A stretch of DNA of 21,032 nt. It comes from Eggerthellaceae bacterium (GTDB lineage Bacteria; Actinomycetota; Coriobacteriia; Coriobacteriales; Eggerthellaceae). The DNA lies in contig JAFYTB010000188.1 in assembly GCA_017559045.1 (NCBI GenBank), positions 1 through 21,032 of the forward strand, read 5' to 3'. The position numbers and the translations under genes are program-made. This document shows, in pieces, positions 1-8,020 of the stretch. Position 1 is the stretch's first letter. Each line of letters opens with the position of its first letter. The notes beneath the pieces are model-generated. The model saw nothing but the letters and a program-made list of their open reading frames with translations, was not told the origin of the DNA and did no database searches.

Positions 1-854
1 ACCTCAACATCGAGGACTATGACCTCATCGACGCATATGAGCTGAAGGGTGTTCCTCCCGAGGAAGTCGTCATCATGTGCACTGGCTCCCAGGGCGAGCC
101 CCTGTCCGCGCTTGCTCGTATCGCCTACGGTGAGCATAGAACGATTGAGATCGAAGAAGGCGATACGGTCATCGTCTCCGCTACGCCCGTTCCTGGCAAC
201 GAGAAGGCAGTCACCAAGGTCATCAACTCCTTGGCAAAGATCGGCGCCGATGTCTACGACAAGAACCGTGCTCGCGTCCATGTTTCTGGCCACGCCAGCG
301 CAGAGGAGCTCAAGATCGTTCTTACGATCGTTAAGCCGCGTGCCTTCATGCCCGTTCACGGCGAAGCTACTCACCTGCGCGCCCACGCTCGCCTTGCAGA
401 GCAGACCGGCGTTCCTGCCGAGAACATCTTCGTTATCGAAAATGGCGACTGCCTTGAACTGACGGCTGCCGGAATCGAGCGCGGCGAAGGCGTTCAGAGC
501 GGTATCGTTTTTGTCGATGGCCTTTCTGTTGGCGACACTTCCCAGGGCGTCCTCGATGAGCGCAACACGCTTGCCGCCCAGGGCTTTGCATCCGTCGCAG
601 CTGCCGTCGACTTCACGAATAAGCGACTGCTCGGTGAAGTCCAGCTCACCATGCGCGGCATCACCGGTGGCGATGATTACTACCTCGCTGAAGAGGCCGT
701 TTCTAGCATTACGGGAGCCATCAAGCGATGCCTCGCTAAGGATGGCGGCCCCCGAGAGGTCAGGAAGGTCACGCGTGACACCGTGCTTTCGCTTCTCTGG
801 GAGCGCACTAAGCAGCGTCCTATGACGGTCGTGAACCTGATTGAGCTTTTATAA
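1..854 (+). CDS. rnj: Ribonuclease J, C-terminal part (5' truncated by window edge)
   Basis: This is the 3' part of a gene that began before the window; the reading frame is open from base 3. RNase J is a metallo-beta-lactamase/beta-CASP nuclease with endo- and 5'-3' exoribonuclease activity, acting in mRNA decay and rRNA maturation in the cytoplasm. The visible part holds the family signature GSQGEPLSAL near its start, the late beta-CASP motif HVSGHAS and the metal-site region MPVHGE. The RNase J-specific C-terminal domain follows, ending VVNLIELL before the TAA at 852-854. The N-terminal HxHxDH metal site lies outside the window. In Bacillus rnjB also lies upstream of spoIIIE, the ftsK homologue, as here. 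Family assignment is firm; which paralogue (J1 or J2) cannot be told. Confidence 0.95.
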   Translation, partial: LNIEDYDLIDAYELKGVPPEEVVIMCTGSQGEPLSALARIAYGEHRTIEIEEGDTVIVSATPVPGNEKAVTKVINSLAKIGADVYDKNRARVHVSGHASAEELKIVLTIVKPRAFMPVHGEATHLRAHARLAEQTGVPAENIFVIENGDCLELTAAGIERGEGVQSGIVFVDGLSVGDTSQGVLDERNTLAAQGFASVAAAVDFTNKRLLGEVQLTMRGITGGDDYYLAEEAVSSITGAIKRCLAKDGGPREVRKVTRDTVLSLLWERTKQRPMTVVNLIELL

Positions 855-857
855 AGC

Positions 858-866
858 TGTTATAAT
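858..866 (+). promoter_or_regulatory. Extended -10 promoter candidate for ftsK
   Basis: TGTTATAAT is a perfect TGnTATAAT extended -10 that begins 4 bases after the rnj stop codon. Such elements work with little or no -35 box. A transcript would start near 873 and give an 85-base leader before ftsK. No convincing -35 is seen at 16-18 bp spacing; TTGAGC at 841-846 is too close. Inferred from sequence only. Confidence 0.5.
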
Positions 867-879
867 TTAGTGTTGATGA

Positions 880-909
880 TTTGAGCGGCTAACCAAATGG
901 CCGCTCAAA
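880..909 (+). terminator. Hairpin between rnj and ftsK (possible terminator or leader structure)
   Basis: TTTGAGCGGC at 880-889 pairs perfectly with GCCGCTCAAA at 900-909, and a G-U pair extends the stem to 11 bp with an 8-base loop. There is no T-run after it (CATATTCTCC), so it is not a classic intrinsic terminator. Because it lies downstream of the extended -10 element it would also sit at the 5' end of any ftsK transcript started there. Confidence 0.5.
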
Positions 910-957
910 CATATTCTCCTAAACGGTACTTAAAACACAGCAGCAAAAGGGAGACAA

Positions 958-3510
958 ATGCCTCGAAACGCTTCATCTAGCCAGCAGAATAGCAAGGCTT
1001 CCGACAGCGGAAAGACAACCCTCAAAGGGCGTAAGCAGGCTGCAAATGCCAAGGCACAGGCGCCCATCCAAGAAGACACTCGCATTTTTGATTCTCGCAC
1101 CAAACGCGATATCGCAGGTGTTCTCTTCATCGTGCTCGCCATTGCCACCCTCATGGCTGTTGTAACGCCCGCAGAGGGTATTGTTACCAGCTTTGCATCT
1201 CGTGCGCTACATATCGTGCTGGGAATGGGCTGCTATATCATGCCCGTATTCCTTGCTGCAATTGGAGTAACCTTCCTTGTACGCTTCAAGAAGGACAGAG
1301 TGCCCTCCAGAGCCGCACTTGGCCTGCTGGTCATCTTCTTTGCATTGCTCGGCCTTCTGGGCATTTCAACTCCGCTTGTCCTCGATGACATGATTCTCCT
1401 GTTTACGGAAGAAGCCCTCATCTCCCATGGCGGCTACATTGGCGCAGGCATCGCTTGGGCTGGCCTCACCCTGTTCGGCAAAACCGTTTCGGTCGTTCTC
1501 CTTGTTGGCGTTATCTTCATTGGCGTCATCATCATTGGATTCAGCATTTCGAGCTTTATCGAGAAGATTCGTGGTAAGGCTGAAAACGTAGTTGCATCCA
1601 CCCAGGCCAATAGCGCTCCGCTGTTCGCTCGCGTAAACCGCGGTCAGAGCCAGCCGGTTTCGAATTCCAAGGTTTCGAACTCCAATAATACACAGGTCAT
1701 TTCCGAGTCTAAGGTACTCGCAGGAGCCAAGACTGCCGCTATTGCAAACGAACCGGAACCCAAGCGTCGCAAAACCCGCTCCGCCGACCCCAATGCAAGC
1801 AGCGTCACCAAGGCAATATCCACCCCGCAGATCTCAGCAGAGAGCGAGGAGAAGGCTCCTTCAACGTTGACGCGAAAGCTGAGCAGGGGAGGAGCGCAGA
1901 ATGCTGCCGCACCTGCAAAGGAAGCCGACAAGCTTAAGAAGAAGTCCAACGTAAGCCCTCAAGCTGCTCCGAGACCTTCGGAGGGCTTCAAACTTCCGCC
2001 TATGAGCCTTCTCGCAAGCCAGACCGGTCCGGTTGGCGGCGCTAGCACAGATGAGCTTGAGGAAACCGCCTATCTGCTTCAGGAGACGCTTTCCGATTTC
2101 GGCATCATGGCCTCCGTCGTAGGCTGGGTTGCGGGTCCCACTGTTACCTTGTTCAAGGTTGATCTGCCCGCTGGTGTTCGCGTTAGCCGCATTACAGCAC
2201 TCAATGACGATATCGCCCTTGCTCTTGCCGCTCCCGGCGTTCGCATTTTTGCGCCTATTCCCGGCACCAATTACGTTGGTATCGAGGTTCCCAACAGGAC
2301 ACGTCAGACCGTACTGCTGTCCGACGTCCTCACTGACGCAAAGCCCGGCCCGCTGCAGATTGCAGTTGGCAAAGACGTTGAAGGCAACGCCATTGTCAGC
2401 GACCTCGCCAAAATGCCGCATCTTCTCATTGGCGGTACTACTGGCTCCGGTAAGTCCGTCTCCATTAACGCGATGATCATGTCTATTCTCATGAGAGCCA
2501 CCCCTTCCGAGGTGCGCTTTATCATGATCGATCCGAAGCGAGTCGAATTTACCCCCTACAACGGCATTCCTCATCTGTATGTGCCCGTTGTCACCGAGGC
2601 ACGTGAGGCTGCAAGCGCTCTTTCGTGGGGTGTTGCCGAGATGGAGCGTCGCCTGAAGATCTTTAGCAAGGTCGGCGCTCGCAATATCGGTCAGTACAAC
2701 GCTAAAGTTCAGGAGGAAAAGGCGGCTATCAGCCTTGCCGAGTCCGAGGGGAAAGAAGCACCGCAGCCGCAATACGGAGACGAGCTGCCCTACATCGTCA
2801 TCATCATCGACGAGCTCGCTGACCTCATGATGAACGTTGGCAAGGAAGTTGAGTTCTCCATTAGCCGCATTGCTCAGCTTGCTCGTGCTGCCGGTATTCA
2901 CTTGATCGTCGCCACCCAGCGTCCGTCTACGAACGTTGTAACCGGCCTGATCAAGGCGAATATTACAAATCGAATCGCCTTCAATGTTGCATCGGGCATC
3001 GACTCTCGCGTTATTCTCGATACTCCTGGCGCCGAAAATCTCATTGGCCTTGGAGACCTACTGTTCTCGAAACCCGAGTACGCGAAGCCTCAGCGAATTC
3101 AAGGTTGCTACGTCTCCGAGGACGAAATCAACGCTGTCGTCGAGATGCTCAAAGCCCAGGGTGAACCCGAATATCATTCCGAGATTCTCTCCACCAACCT
3201 CATCACGCTTGGTGAATCGAAACCCGATGGCTCTGGTGGTAGCTGCGACGATGACGATCCGTTGCTCTGGGAGGCTGCAGAAATCGTAGTTGCTAGTGGT
3301 TTAGGCTCCACAAGTAACATACAACGTCGACTTAAAGTTGGTTATTCTCGCGCAGGTCGTATAATGGATCAGTTGGAGGACAAGGGTGTTGTTGGCCCCG
3401 CAAATGGCAGCAAACCCCGCGAGGTCCTCGTGGACGAAATGGAGCTTGAAACGCTCAAGGCATTTGAAACAAACGATGCTATGAGCAGTTCGAACTCGGA
3501 GGTGTACTAA
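958..3510 (+). CDS. ftsK: DNA translocase FtsK/SpoIIIE
   Basis: This is a septum-located, ATP-driven dsDNA pump that clears and sorts chromosome termini at division. The 850-residue protein has the full family layout. Four or five membrane segments lie between about residues 51 and 205. A low-complexity Ser/Ala/Lys linker runs from about 205 to 345. The RecA-like motor has Walker A GTTGSGKS at 493-500 and Walker B IVIIIDEL with D618-E619. A C-terminal winged-helix gamma domain (about 764-830, QRRLKVGYSRAGRIMDQLE) normally reads polar KOPS/SRS sequences. The ATG at 958 is preceded by AAGGGAG at 947-953. The downstream RodZ-like gene starts one base after the stop, so the two are almost surely co-transcribed and probably translationally coupled. 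Length is within the usual 750-900 for Gram-positive FtsK. Confidence 0.97.
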   Translation: MPRNASSSQQNSKASDSGKTTLKGRKQAANAKAQAPIQEDTRIFDSRTKRDIAGVLFIVLAIATLMAVVTPAEGIVTSFASRALHIVLGMGCYIMPVFLAAIGVTFLVRFKKDRVPSRAALGLLVIFFALLGLLGISTPLVLDDMILLFTEEALISHGGYIGAGIAWAGLTLFGKTVSVVLLVGVIFIGVIIIGFSISSFIEKIRGKAENVVASTQANSAPLFARVNRGQSQPVSNSKVSNSNNTQVISESKVLAGAKTAAIANEPEPKRRKTRSADPNASSVTKAISTPQISAESEEKAPSTLTRKLSRGGAQNAAAPAKEADKLKKKSNVSPQAAPRPSEGFKLPPMSLLASQTGPVGGASTDELEETAYLLQETLSDFGIMASVVGWVAGPTVTLFKVDLPAGVRVSRITALNDDIALALAAPGVRIFAPIPGTNYVGIEVPNRTRQTVLLSDVLTDAKPGPLQIAVGKDVEGNAIVSDLAKMPHLLIGGTTGSGKSVSINAMIMSILMRATPSEVRFIMIDPKRVEFTPYNGIPHLYVPVVTEAREAASALSWGVAEMERRLKIFSKVGARNIGQYNAKVQEEKAAISLAESEGKEAPQPQYGDELPYIVIIIDELADLMMNVGKEVEFSISRIAQLARAAGIHLIVATQRPSTNVVTGLIKANITNRIAFNVASGIDSRVILDTPGAENLIGLGDLLFSKPEYAKPQRIQGCYVSEDEINAVVEMLKAQGEPEYHSEILSTNLITLGESKPDGSGGSCDDDDPLLWEAAEIVVASGLGSTSNIQRRLKVGYSRAGRIMDQLEDKGVVGPANGSKPREVLVDEMELETLKAFETNDAMSSSNSEVY
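1656..1685 (+). repeat. Two-copy 15-bp tandem repeat in the ftsK linker
   Basis: GGTTTCGAATTCCAA at 1656-1670 is followed directly by GGTTTCGAACTCCAA at 1671-1685, with one difference. It encodes VSNSK-VSNSN inside the disordered linker between membrane and motor domains, where length variation is well tolerated. Confidence 0.7.
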
Positions 3511-3511
3511 C

Positions 3512-4573
3512 ATGGCACGCAGTTCTTCATATGGCGATATTCTTCGCAATGCGCGCAAGCGTACCGGCATGAACCTCGGTGATGCTGCGTATCGTCTTCG
3601 CATTCGCCCCGATATCCTCAGGGCAATCGAGGAGTGCGATTATTCGAGAATGCCTCCTCGCGGATACACGCGCAATATGATCAGCGCCTATGCTCGCATG
3701 CTCGGGCTCAATCCCAATGAAATTACTCAGATGTATCTCGACGATGCCTACGCCTTTGAAGTTGGCCGTGTTCGTAAGGATGCCTCTACAGGAGTTGGAT
3801 CTGGAGCTTCCGATGCTTCATCGCGATCCTCCAGACGTCAGACCCAGGCGACAGAGCGTGAGCCGTACCGCAACTCCCGAGGTCGAGCTGTGTATGACGA
3901 TCGCCTCGAGAAGCCAAGCCGTCCCTCCAATAACGCTCGCGTCCACACGTCGCGCAACGTCAGCCTGCCTTCCCGCCAGTATACGAATCTGGTTGCTTCT
4001 CCGAAGCAGAAGGGTGGCTCCTCCAAGCTTCCTTACTTCATTGCAGTAGGAGTCGTTGTTCTCCTGCTCATTGTCATTGCAGTATTCGTGCTTGGCGGTA
4101 AGGATGACGCAACAGTCGATACCCAGACCCCCAACGTTCCTGTTGCCGGTTTGTCCGACACCTCAAACCCCGCAGGCACCACTACTCCGCCTACCATCAT
4201 TGATGTTAAGCCCACCAGTGCCGTCGTAAGCTTCGAGGTCGCCTCTGGCGACAGTGCTTACATCGAAGTTTACGTCGATGAGGCTTGCAAGTATGCAGAT
4301 ACCGCAAACGGACCCGTCTCTAAGGAATTCGAGATCACCGGTAAGTGCTCCTTCGTTACCACGAATCCGAGCAGTGTTCAGCTGTTCCTCGATGGCGATC
4401 TGATCGAACTCACCGATGAAGACGGCGACGGTGTCTATGTATTCGAAGTTGACTTCGCACAGATCCTTGCTGATTGGGAGGCTGAAAACGCCAAGGCAAA
4501 GGCAGAAGCAGCCGCCCAGCAGGCTACCCAGGATAGCGCAAAGTCCGAAGGTACTGATACCGCTAACGAATAA
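3512..4573 (+). CDS. RodZ-like membrane protein with N-terminal HTH domain
   Basis: The 353-residue protein has the RodZ/YmfM architecture. An N-terminal Xre-like helix-turn-helix (about residues 7-75, GDILRNARKRTGMNLGDAAY and further) is followed by a basic Ser/Arg-rich linker. One transmembrane helix lies at about 173-196, then an extracytoplasmic domain of about 100 residues with beta-type sequence, and an Ala/Glu/Lys-rich tail. In E. coli the HTH domain binds MreB and links cell-wall synthesis to the cytoskeleton. The HTH is therefore probably a protein-binding module rather than a DNA-binding one, though a direct regulatory role cannot be excluded. GGAGGT at 3498-3503 supports the ATG at 3512. 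B. subtilis ymfM also lies between spoIIIE and pgsA. No mreB is seen in the window. Confidence 0.8.
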   Translation: MARSSSYGDILRNARKRTGMNLGDAAYRLRIRPDILRAIEECDYSRMPPRGYTRNMISAYARMLGLNPNEITQMYLDDAYAFEVGRVRKDASTGVGSGASDASSRSSRRQTQATEREPYRNSRGRAVYDDRLEKPSRPSNNARVHTSRNVSLPSRQYTNLVASPKQKGGSSKLPYFIAVGVVVLLLIVIAVFVLGGKDDATVDTQTPNVPVAGLSDTSNPAGTTTPPTIIDVKPTSAVVSFEVASGDSAYIEVYVDEACKYADTANGPVSKEFEITGKCSFVTTNPSSVQLFLDGDLIELTDEDGDGVYVFEVDFAQILADWEAENAKAKAEAAAQQATQDSAKSEGTDTANE

Positions 4574-4612
4574 CGTTCTGTTTTGAATTTACGCATTTAG
4601 AAAGGTACAGAT

Positions 4613-5110
4613 ATGGCTAAAGAGTCCAGCTTTGATGTTGTCTCCACTGTTGACATGCAGGAGGTAGATAACGCATTCCAGCAGGCAAAGAAGGAGATTG
4701 CCCAGCGCTACGACCTCAAGGATTCCGGCGCCGAGATCACTCTCGACAAGGCAAAGAAGACCATGACCGTTGCTGCTCCGGCCGACTTTGTTGCCAAGCA
4801 GGTCATCGACGTCATCGGTTCCAAGGTCATCAAGCGCGGCATTGACTTCAACGCCATTAAGTGGGGCGACCCGATTTCCGCGACTGGCGGCTCTGTTCGT
4901 CGTACCGCAACCATCGTTGACGGCATCGACAAGGAAACCGCAGGAAAGATCAACAAGGACATCAAGGCTCTGAAGCTTAAGTGCAAGGTTCAGATCGAGG
5001 GCGACCAGCTGCGTGTCAGCTCTGCATCCCGTGACACCCTTCAGGAGGTTATCACCTTCCTCAAGGGCCAGGATTACGGTCAGCCGCTGCAGTACGTCAA
5101 CTATCGTTAA
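4613..5110 (+). CDS. yajQ: YajQ family nucleotide-binding protein (DUF520)
   Basis: The 165-residue cytoplasmic protein is the usual length for YajQ and is recognisable end to end. It opens with SSFDVVSTVDMQEVDNAFQQ, has the block RYDLKDSGAEITLD, and closes with GQPLQYVNYR. Family members have two ferredoxin-like folds and bind nucleotides or RNA. In Xanthomonas and Pseudomonas homologues bind cyclic di-GMP and act with a transcription factor, but that role should not be assumed here. The start ATG is preceded by AGAAAGG about 8 bases upstream. It lies 39 bp after the RodZ-like gene and 15 bp before rimO, so it belongs to the same run of genes. Confidence 0.93.
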   Translation: MAKESSFDVVSTVDMQEVDNAFQQAKKEIAQRYDLKDSGAEITLDKAKKTMTVAAPADFVAKQVIDVIGSKVIKRGIDFNAIKWGDPISATGGSVRRTATIVDGIDKETAGKINKDIKALKLKCKVQIEGDQLRVSSASRDTLQEVITFLKGQDYGQPLQYVNYR

Positions 5111-5125
5111 TCACAGAGGTCTATC

Positions 5126-6430
5126 GTGCAAAACGTCAATTGCGTTAATGCTCGTACCGTTGCCTTCGTAACCCTTGGGTGCGCAAAAAACGAAGTCGAC
5201 ACCCGAGACATGGGTAACAAGCTGCGCAGTGCCGGGCACCGCGTAATCGACAACCCCGAGCTTGCTGACATCGTCATCGTCAACACTTGCTCCTTCATTC
5301 AATCAGCTACTGAAGAGAGCATTGATACCATCTTCGAGCTTTGTGAGCTTCCTCGAATTGAAGACGGCTCTGCCGCCCTGGTTGTTGCCGGCTGCATGCC
5401 CGCTCGATATGGAAGCGATCTGGAAGAAGAGCTCTCCGAGCCCAAGGCCTTCGTACCCTGCAGCAAAGAGGACGATATTGTCGCTGTCGTTGAGAGCATT
5501 GCGCTTGAAGGCGTACAGGGTGACCTTGTTGACGAAGAGCAGGCTACGTCCGACGTATTTGCCTACGTTAAGATTTCCGATGGCTGCGATCGTTGGTGCT
5601 CCTACTGCACTATCCCCATTATTCGCGGTCGCTATCGCAGCTTTCCCTATGAAAGCATTCGTGAGGAAGTTGCCTCCTGCGTTGATGCCGGCGCTAAAGA
5701 GGTCTGCCTGATTGCTCAGGACACCGGCAAGTGGGGCAGCGATTTCGAAGATCCGCAAACCCTTGCCTGGCTTGTCGAAAAGCTCGCTACTGAGTTCTGC
5801 GATACCTGGATTCGCATCATGTATCTCCAGCCTGAAGGCATTACCGAAGAGCTTCTGAGCGTTATCGCCAAATTCGACAACATCTGCTCTTACATCGACA
5901 TGCCTCTGCAGCACGTAGACGCAGATGTCCTTCGCAGCATGAATCGCTCTGGTTCTCGAGCTGAAATCGAGGAGTGCTTTGAGCGCATCTTCTCTATCGT
6001 TCCCGACATGACCCTTAGAACCACCCTCATTGCTGGATACCCGGGTGAAACCGAGGAGCAGTTTGAAGAGCTTTGCGATTTTGTCGAGAACTCTCCTTTT
6101 AGCTACATTGGAGTTTTCCCGTACTCCCGCGAAGAGGGAACGCGCGCTTACGACCTGCCCGATCAGCTCGATGAAGACGAGAAGCTCGAAAGAGCCCAGA
6201 GAATTCGCGACATTGCAGACGCCGTCTGTGCTTCGCGAGTTGCCATGAGAATCGGTAATAAAGAAACGGTTTTGGTTGAAGGCGTGGAAGATGACGGTCA
6301 GCTTTATGGTCGTTGTCAGTGCCAGGCTCCTGAGGTCGATGGAGTCACCTTCGTCGAGAAGGGCGAACCTGGTGATTTCGTCAAGACCACCATCATCGAC
6401 ACCCTTATGTATGAGATGGAAGGTGAATAG
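5126..6430 (+). CDS. rimO: Ribosomal protein S12 methylthiotransferase RimO
   Basis: This radical SAM enzyme adds a methylthio group to the conserved aspartate of ribosomal protein S12. The 434-residue protein has the N-terminal UPF0004 domain with its three cluster cysteines: C19 in VTLGCAKNEVD, C55 in NTCSFI and C90 in AGCMPARYG. The radical SAM cluster is C154-x3-C158-x2-C161 (GCDRWCSYC), and a C-terminal TRAM domain follows. LGCAKNEVD and GCDRWCSYCTIP separate RimO from MiaB, which is also present in this window. The start is a GTG at 5126 with AGAGGT at 5115-5120. The stop is 2 bases before pgsA. Confidence 0.95.
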   Translation: MQNVNCVNARTVAFVTLGCAKNEVDTRDMGNKLRSAGHRVIDNPELADIVIVNTCSFIQSATEESIDTIFELCELPRIEDGSAALVVAGCMPARYGSDLEEELSEPKAFVPCSKEDDIVAVVESIALEGVQGDLVDEEQATSDVFAYVKISDGCDRWCSYCTIPIIRGRYRSFPYESIREEVASCVDAGAKEVCLIAQDTGKWGSDFEDPQTLAWLVEKLATEFCDTWIRIMYLQPEGITEELLSVIAKFDNICSYIDMPLQHVDADVLRSMNRSGSRAEIEECFERIFSIVPDMTLRTTLIAGYPGETEEQFEELCDFVENSPFSYIGVFPYSREEGTRAYDLPDQLDEDEKLERAQRIRDIADAVCASRVAMRIGNKETVLVEGVEDDGQLYGRCQCQAPEVDGVTFVEKGEPGDFVKTTIIDTLMYEMEGE

Positions 6431-6432
6431 AC

Positions 6433-7050
6433 ATGACCTCTTCGCGCAAGCGCAGTGAAGTCTGGACGCCCGCTAACATTGTTACCATTATTCGCATCTG
6501 CCTCGTCCCGGTGTTTGTTGTCGTGCTTCTCGCTCCTTGGAACCATTTCTTGGATATCTCGGATGGATTTAAGGGTCTTATTGCTGCGGTTATTTTTGCT
6601 CTTATCTCTTGCACTGACTGGGTCGACGGCTATCTCGCACGCAGTCGTAATGAGGTAACCGATTTTGGCAAGTTCATGGATCCTCTTGCAGACAAGATCC
6701 TGGTTACCGCCGCTTTGATCTCTCTTGTTGAACTCCAGCTGCTTCCTGCATGGCCTGTTCTGATCATTCTCGCTCGTGAGTTCATCGTTTCCGGCGTACG
6801 CATGGTTGCGGCAAGCAAGGGTTCCGTTATCGCAGCTAGCTGGTACGGTAAGGCAAAGACCGTTTCGCAGATCATCGCGATTATCTGCTTCCTCATCAAG
6901 GGAAGCTTCGCACCCGAAGCGCTTGGCTTACTTACGTCCTTCTCCTGGTTCGTAATGATCATCGCGCTTATTCTTACCATTATTTCCATGATGGACTACC
7001 TCTCGAAGGCTCGTCATCTTCTTGGATTTGGCACTGCCGAGGATAACTAA
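6433..7050 (+). CDS. pgsA: CDP-diacylglycerol--glycerol-3-phosphate 3-phosphatidyltransferase
   Basis: This integral membrane enzyme makes phosphatidylglycerophosphate from CDP-diacylglycerol and glycerol-3-phosphate, the committed step to phosphatidylglycerol. The 205-residue protein shows the complete CDP-alcohol phosphotransferase motif D65-G66-x2-A69-R70-x8-G79-x3-D83-x3-D87 (DGYLARSRNEVTDFGKFMDP). It has several hydrophobic helices (about 15-35, 45-62, 95-120, 140-155 and 165-190). The opening WTPANIVTIIRICLVPVF is typical of PgsA rather than of cardiolipin or phosphatidylinositol synthases. GAAGGTG lies upstream of the ATG. It starts 2 bases after rimO and ends 5 bases before cinA, the same order as pgsA-cinA-recA in Bacillus. 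Confidence 0.93.
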   Translation: MTSSRKRSEVWTPANIVTIIRICLVPVFVVVLLAPWNHFLDISDGFKGLIAAVIFALISCTDWVDGYLARSRNEVTDFGKFMDPLADKILVTAALISLVELQLLPAWPVLIILAREFIVSGVRMVAASKGSVIAASWYGKAKTVSQIIAIICFLIKGSFAPEALGLLTSFSWFVMIIALILTIISMMDYLSKARHLLGFGTAEDN

Positions 7051-7055
7051 ACCCA

Positions 7056-7595
7056 ATGACCTGCGCCGCCGTTCCTTTTGCTGAGGTTAAAACCGCTAAT
7101 ACTAATGACGCGAATCTCATGCTCGCCGAAGAGCTTGTTGCGCTTTGCCGCAAACATGAGATTCGCGTTGCCACGGCAGAAAGCCTTACCGGCGGAATGA
7201 TTGGGTCTTGCATCACCTCAATCTCGGGCAGCTCCCAAATCTATAGTGGAGGAATCATTTCCTACACCAACGAAGCCAAAGCGTCGCTGCTAAATGTCTC
7301 AAAACCCTCCCTCGAAACGTACGGAGCGGTCAGTGATGTAGTTGCATGCGAAATGGCGCAGGGGGCTCTTAATGCACTCGGGTCAAATTACGCTATTTCA
7401 GTTACGGGAATAGCAGGACCGACAGGCGAAGAACCCGGTAAACCCGTCGGCACCGTATACATCGCAGTTGCATCCCAAGAAGAAACCAGTTGCATCAGGT
7501 ACCTCTTTAACGGATCAAGAGATGACGTCAGAGCAACAACGGTGAACTTCGCACTGCGCAATATGCTTGAAGCTATTAAGTCAGCTTTAGATTAA
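7056..7595 (+). CDS. cinA: CinA C-terminal domain protein (nicotinamide-nucleotide amidase PncC)
   Basis: The 179-residue protein carries only the CinA C-terminal domain, which deamidates nicotinamide mononucleotide to nicotinic acid mononucleotide in NAD salvage. Motifs are AESLTGG at 41-47, SGGIISYTNEAK around 64-75 and SVTGIAGPTGEEPGKPVGTV. The MoeA-like N-terminal domain of long CinA is absent and there is no space for it, so this is the stand-alone PncC form. The ATG at 7056 has CGAGGA about 12 bases upstream. An internal ATG at 7119 has no better site, so the first 20 or so residues are less certain. It is the last gene of the ftsK run and lies upstream of recA, as in many Gram-positives where cinA and recA are linked. 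Confidence 0.92.
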   Translation: MTCAAVPFAEVKTANTNDANLMLAEELVALCRKHEIRVATAESLTGGMIGSCITSISGSSQIYSGGIISYTNEAKASLLNVSKPSLETYGAVSDVVACEMAQGALNALGSNYAISVTGIAGPTGEEPGKPVGTVYIAVASQEETSCIRYLFNGSRDDVRATTVNFALRNMLEAIKSALD

Positions 7596-7946
7596 CTCTG
7601 ATCCTTGCCTGCCAACTCTTTAGGGATCGCATTATCTCGCATTAATTGAAACCAGAAGTCACCCGCCTCCAATTGCTGACGCAGAAGAGTAGGGGAGCAC
7701 ACTCTTAATTAGGTTTGGGATATCTATTTACCAACCATTGAACATTAGAGTATTCTGCCTTGATTTTAGCCAGCGAAGATAGGGATCACCAAGAGGCTTC
7801 GTCTTGATCTCTTGGCAAAATCGAAGCGATTAGTTGCTCCGTACCCACATTTATCATCACCTTGCTTGCAAGCAAATTTTTGATCGCAATGTAGTCTTCG
7901 ATCAACTCTAGTAAGGACATTTGTTCGTAATTCTTTACGAATTAGC
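7596..7946. other. Non-coding region between cinA and the recA promoter
   Basis: About 350 bp with no convincing gene on either strand; the long minus-strand frame covering it runs through recA and is a shadow. It holds several dyad elements. CCAAGAG at 7789-7795 pairs with CTCTTGG at 7809-7815. TTGCTTGCAAGCAA at 7862-7875 is a perfect 14-bp palindrome followed by ATTTTT. TTGATCG at 7880-7886 pairs with CGATCAA at 7899-7905. The palindrome plus T-run could act as a weak terminator for the ftsK run. No RNA family was recognised. Confidence 0.5.
7914..7927. promoter_or_regulatory. Weak LexA-box-like site upstream of recA
   Basis: AGGACATTTGTTCG matches about 10 of 14 positions of the Gram-positive SOS box CGAACRNRYGTTYG. 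One half-site (GTTCG) is perfect and the other is degraded (GGAC). It begins 41 bp upstream of the better box at 7955, roughly four helical turns. It could be a secondary cooperative site or chance. Confidence 0.35.
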
Positions 7947-7974
7947 TTGACTATAAAACAGGTGTTCGTATAAT
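7947..7974 (+). promoter_or_regulatory. recA promoter with embedded LexA box
   Basis: TTGACT at 7947-7952 and a perfect TATAAT at 7969-7974 are separated by 16 bp, a strong sigma-70-type promoter whose transcript would begin near 7981, about 40 bases before the recA ATG. The spacer ends in AAAACAGGTGTTCG at 7955-7968, which matches 12 of 14 positions of the SOS box CGAACRNRYGTTYG. Bound LexA would occlude polymerase, so recA is predicted to be SOS-induced. Confidence 0.8.
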
Positions 7975-8020
7975 GTATCTCATGCTCTAAGCATAGATTG
8001 CTGCACGAAAAGGAAGATAA

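Noticed and set aside
2173..2190. GTTCG-type half-sites within ftsK and other genes as LexA boxes
   Set aside because: They are single half-sites in coding sequence without a matching GAAC half at the right distance.
1861..2901. 346-residue minus-strand frame opposite ftsK
   Set aside because: It overlaps the conserved FtsK motor domain completely and shows no protein-like features of its own.
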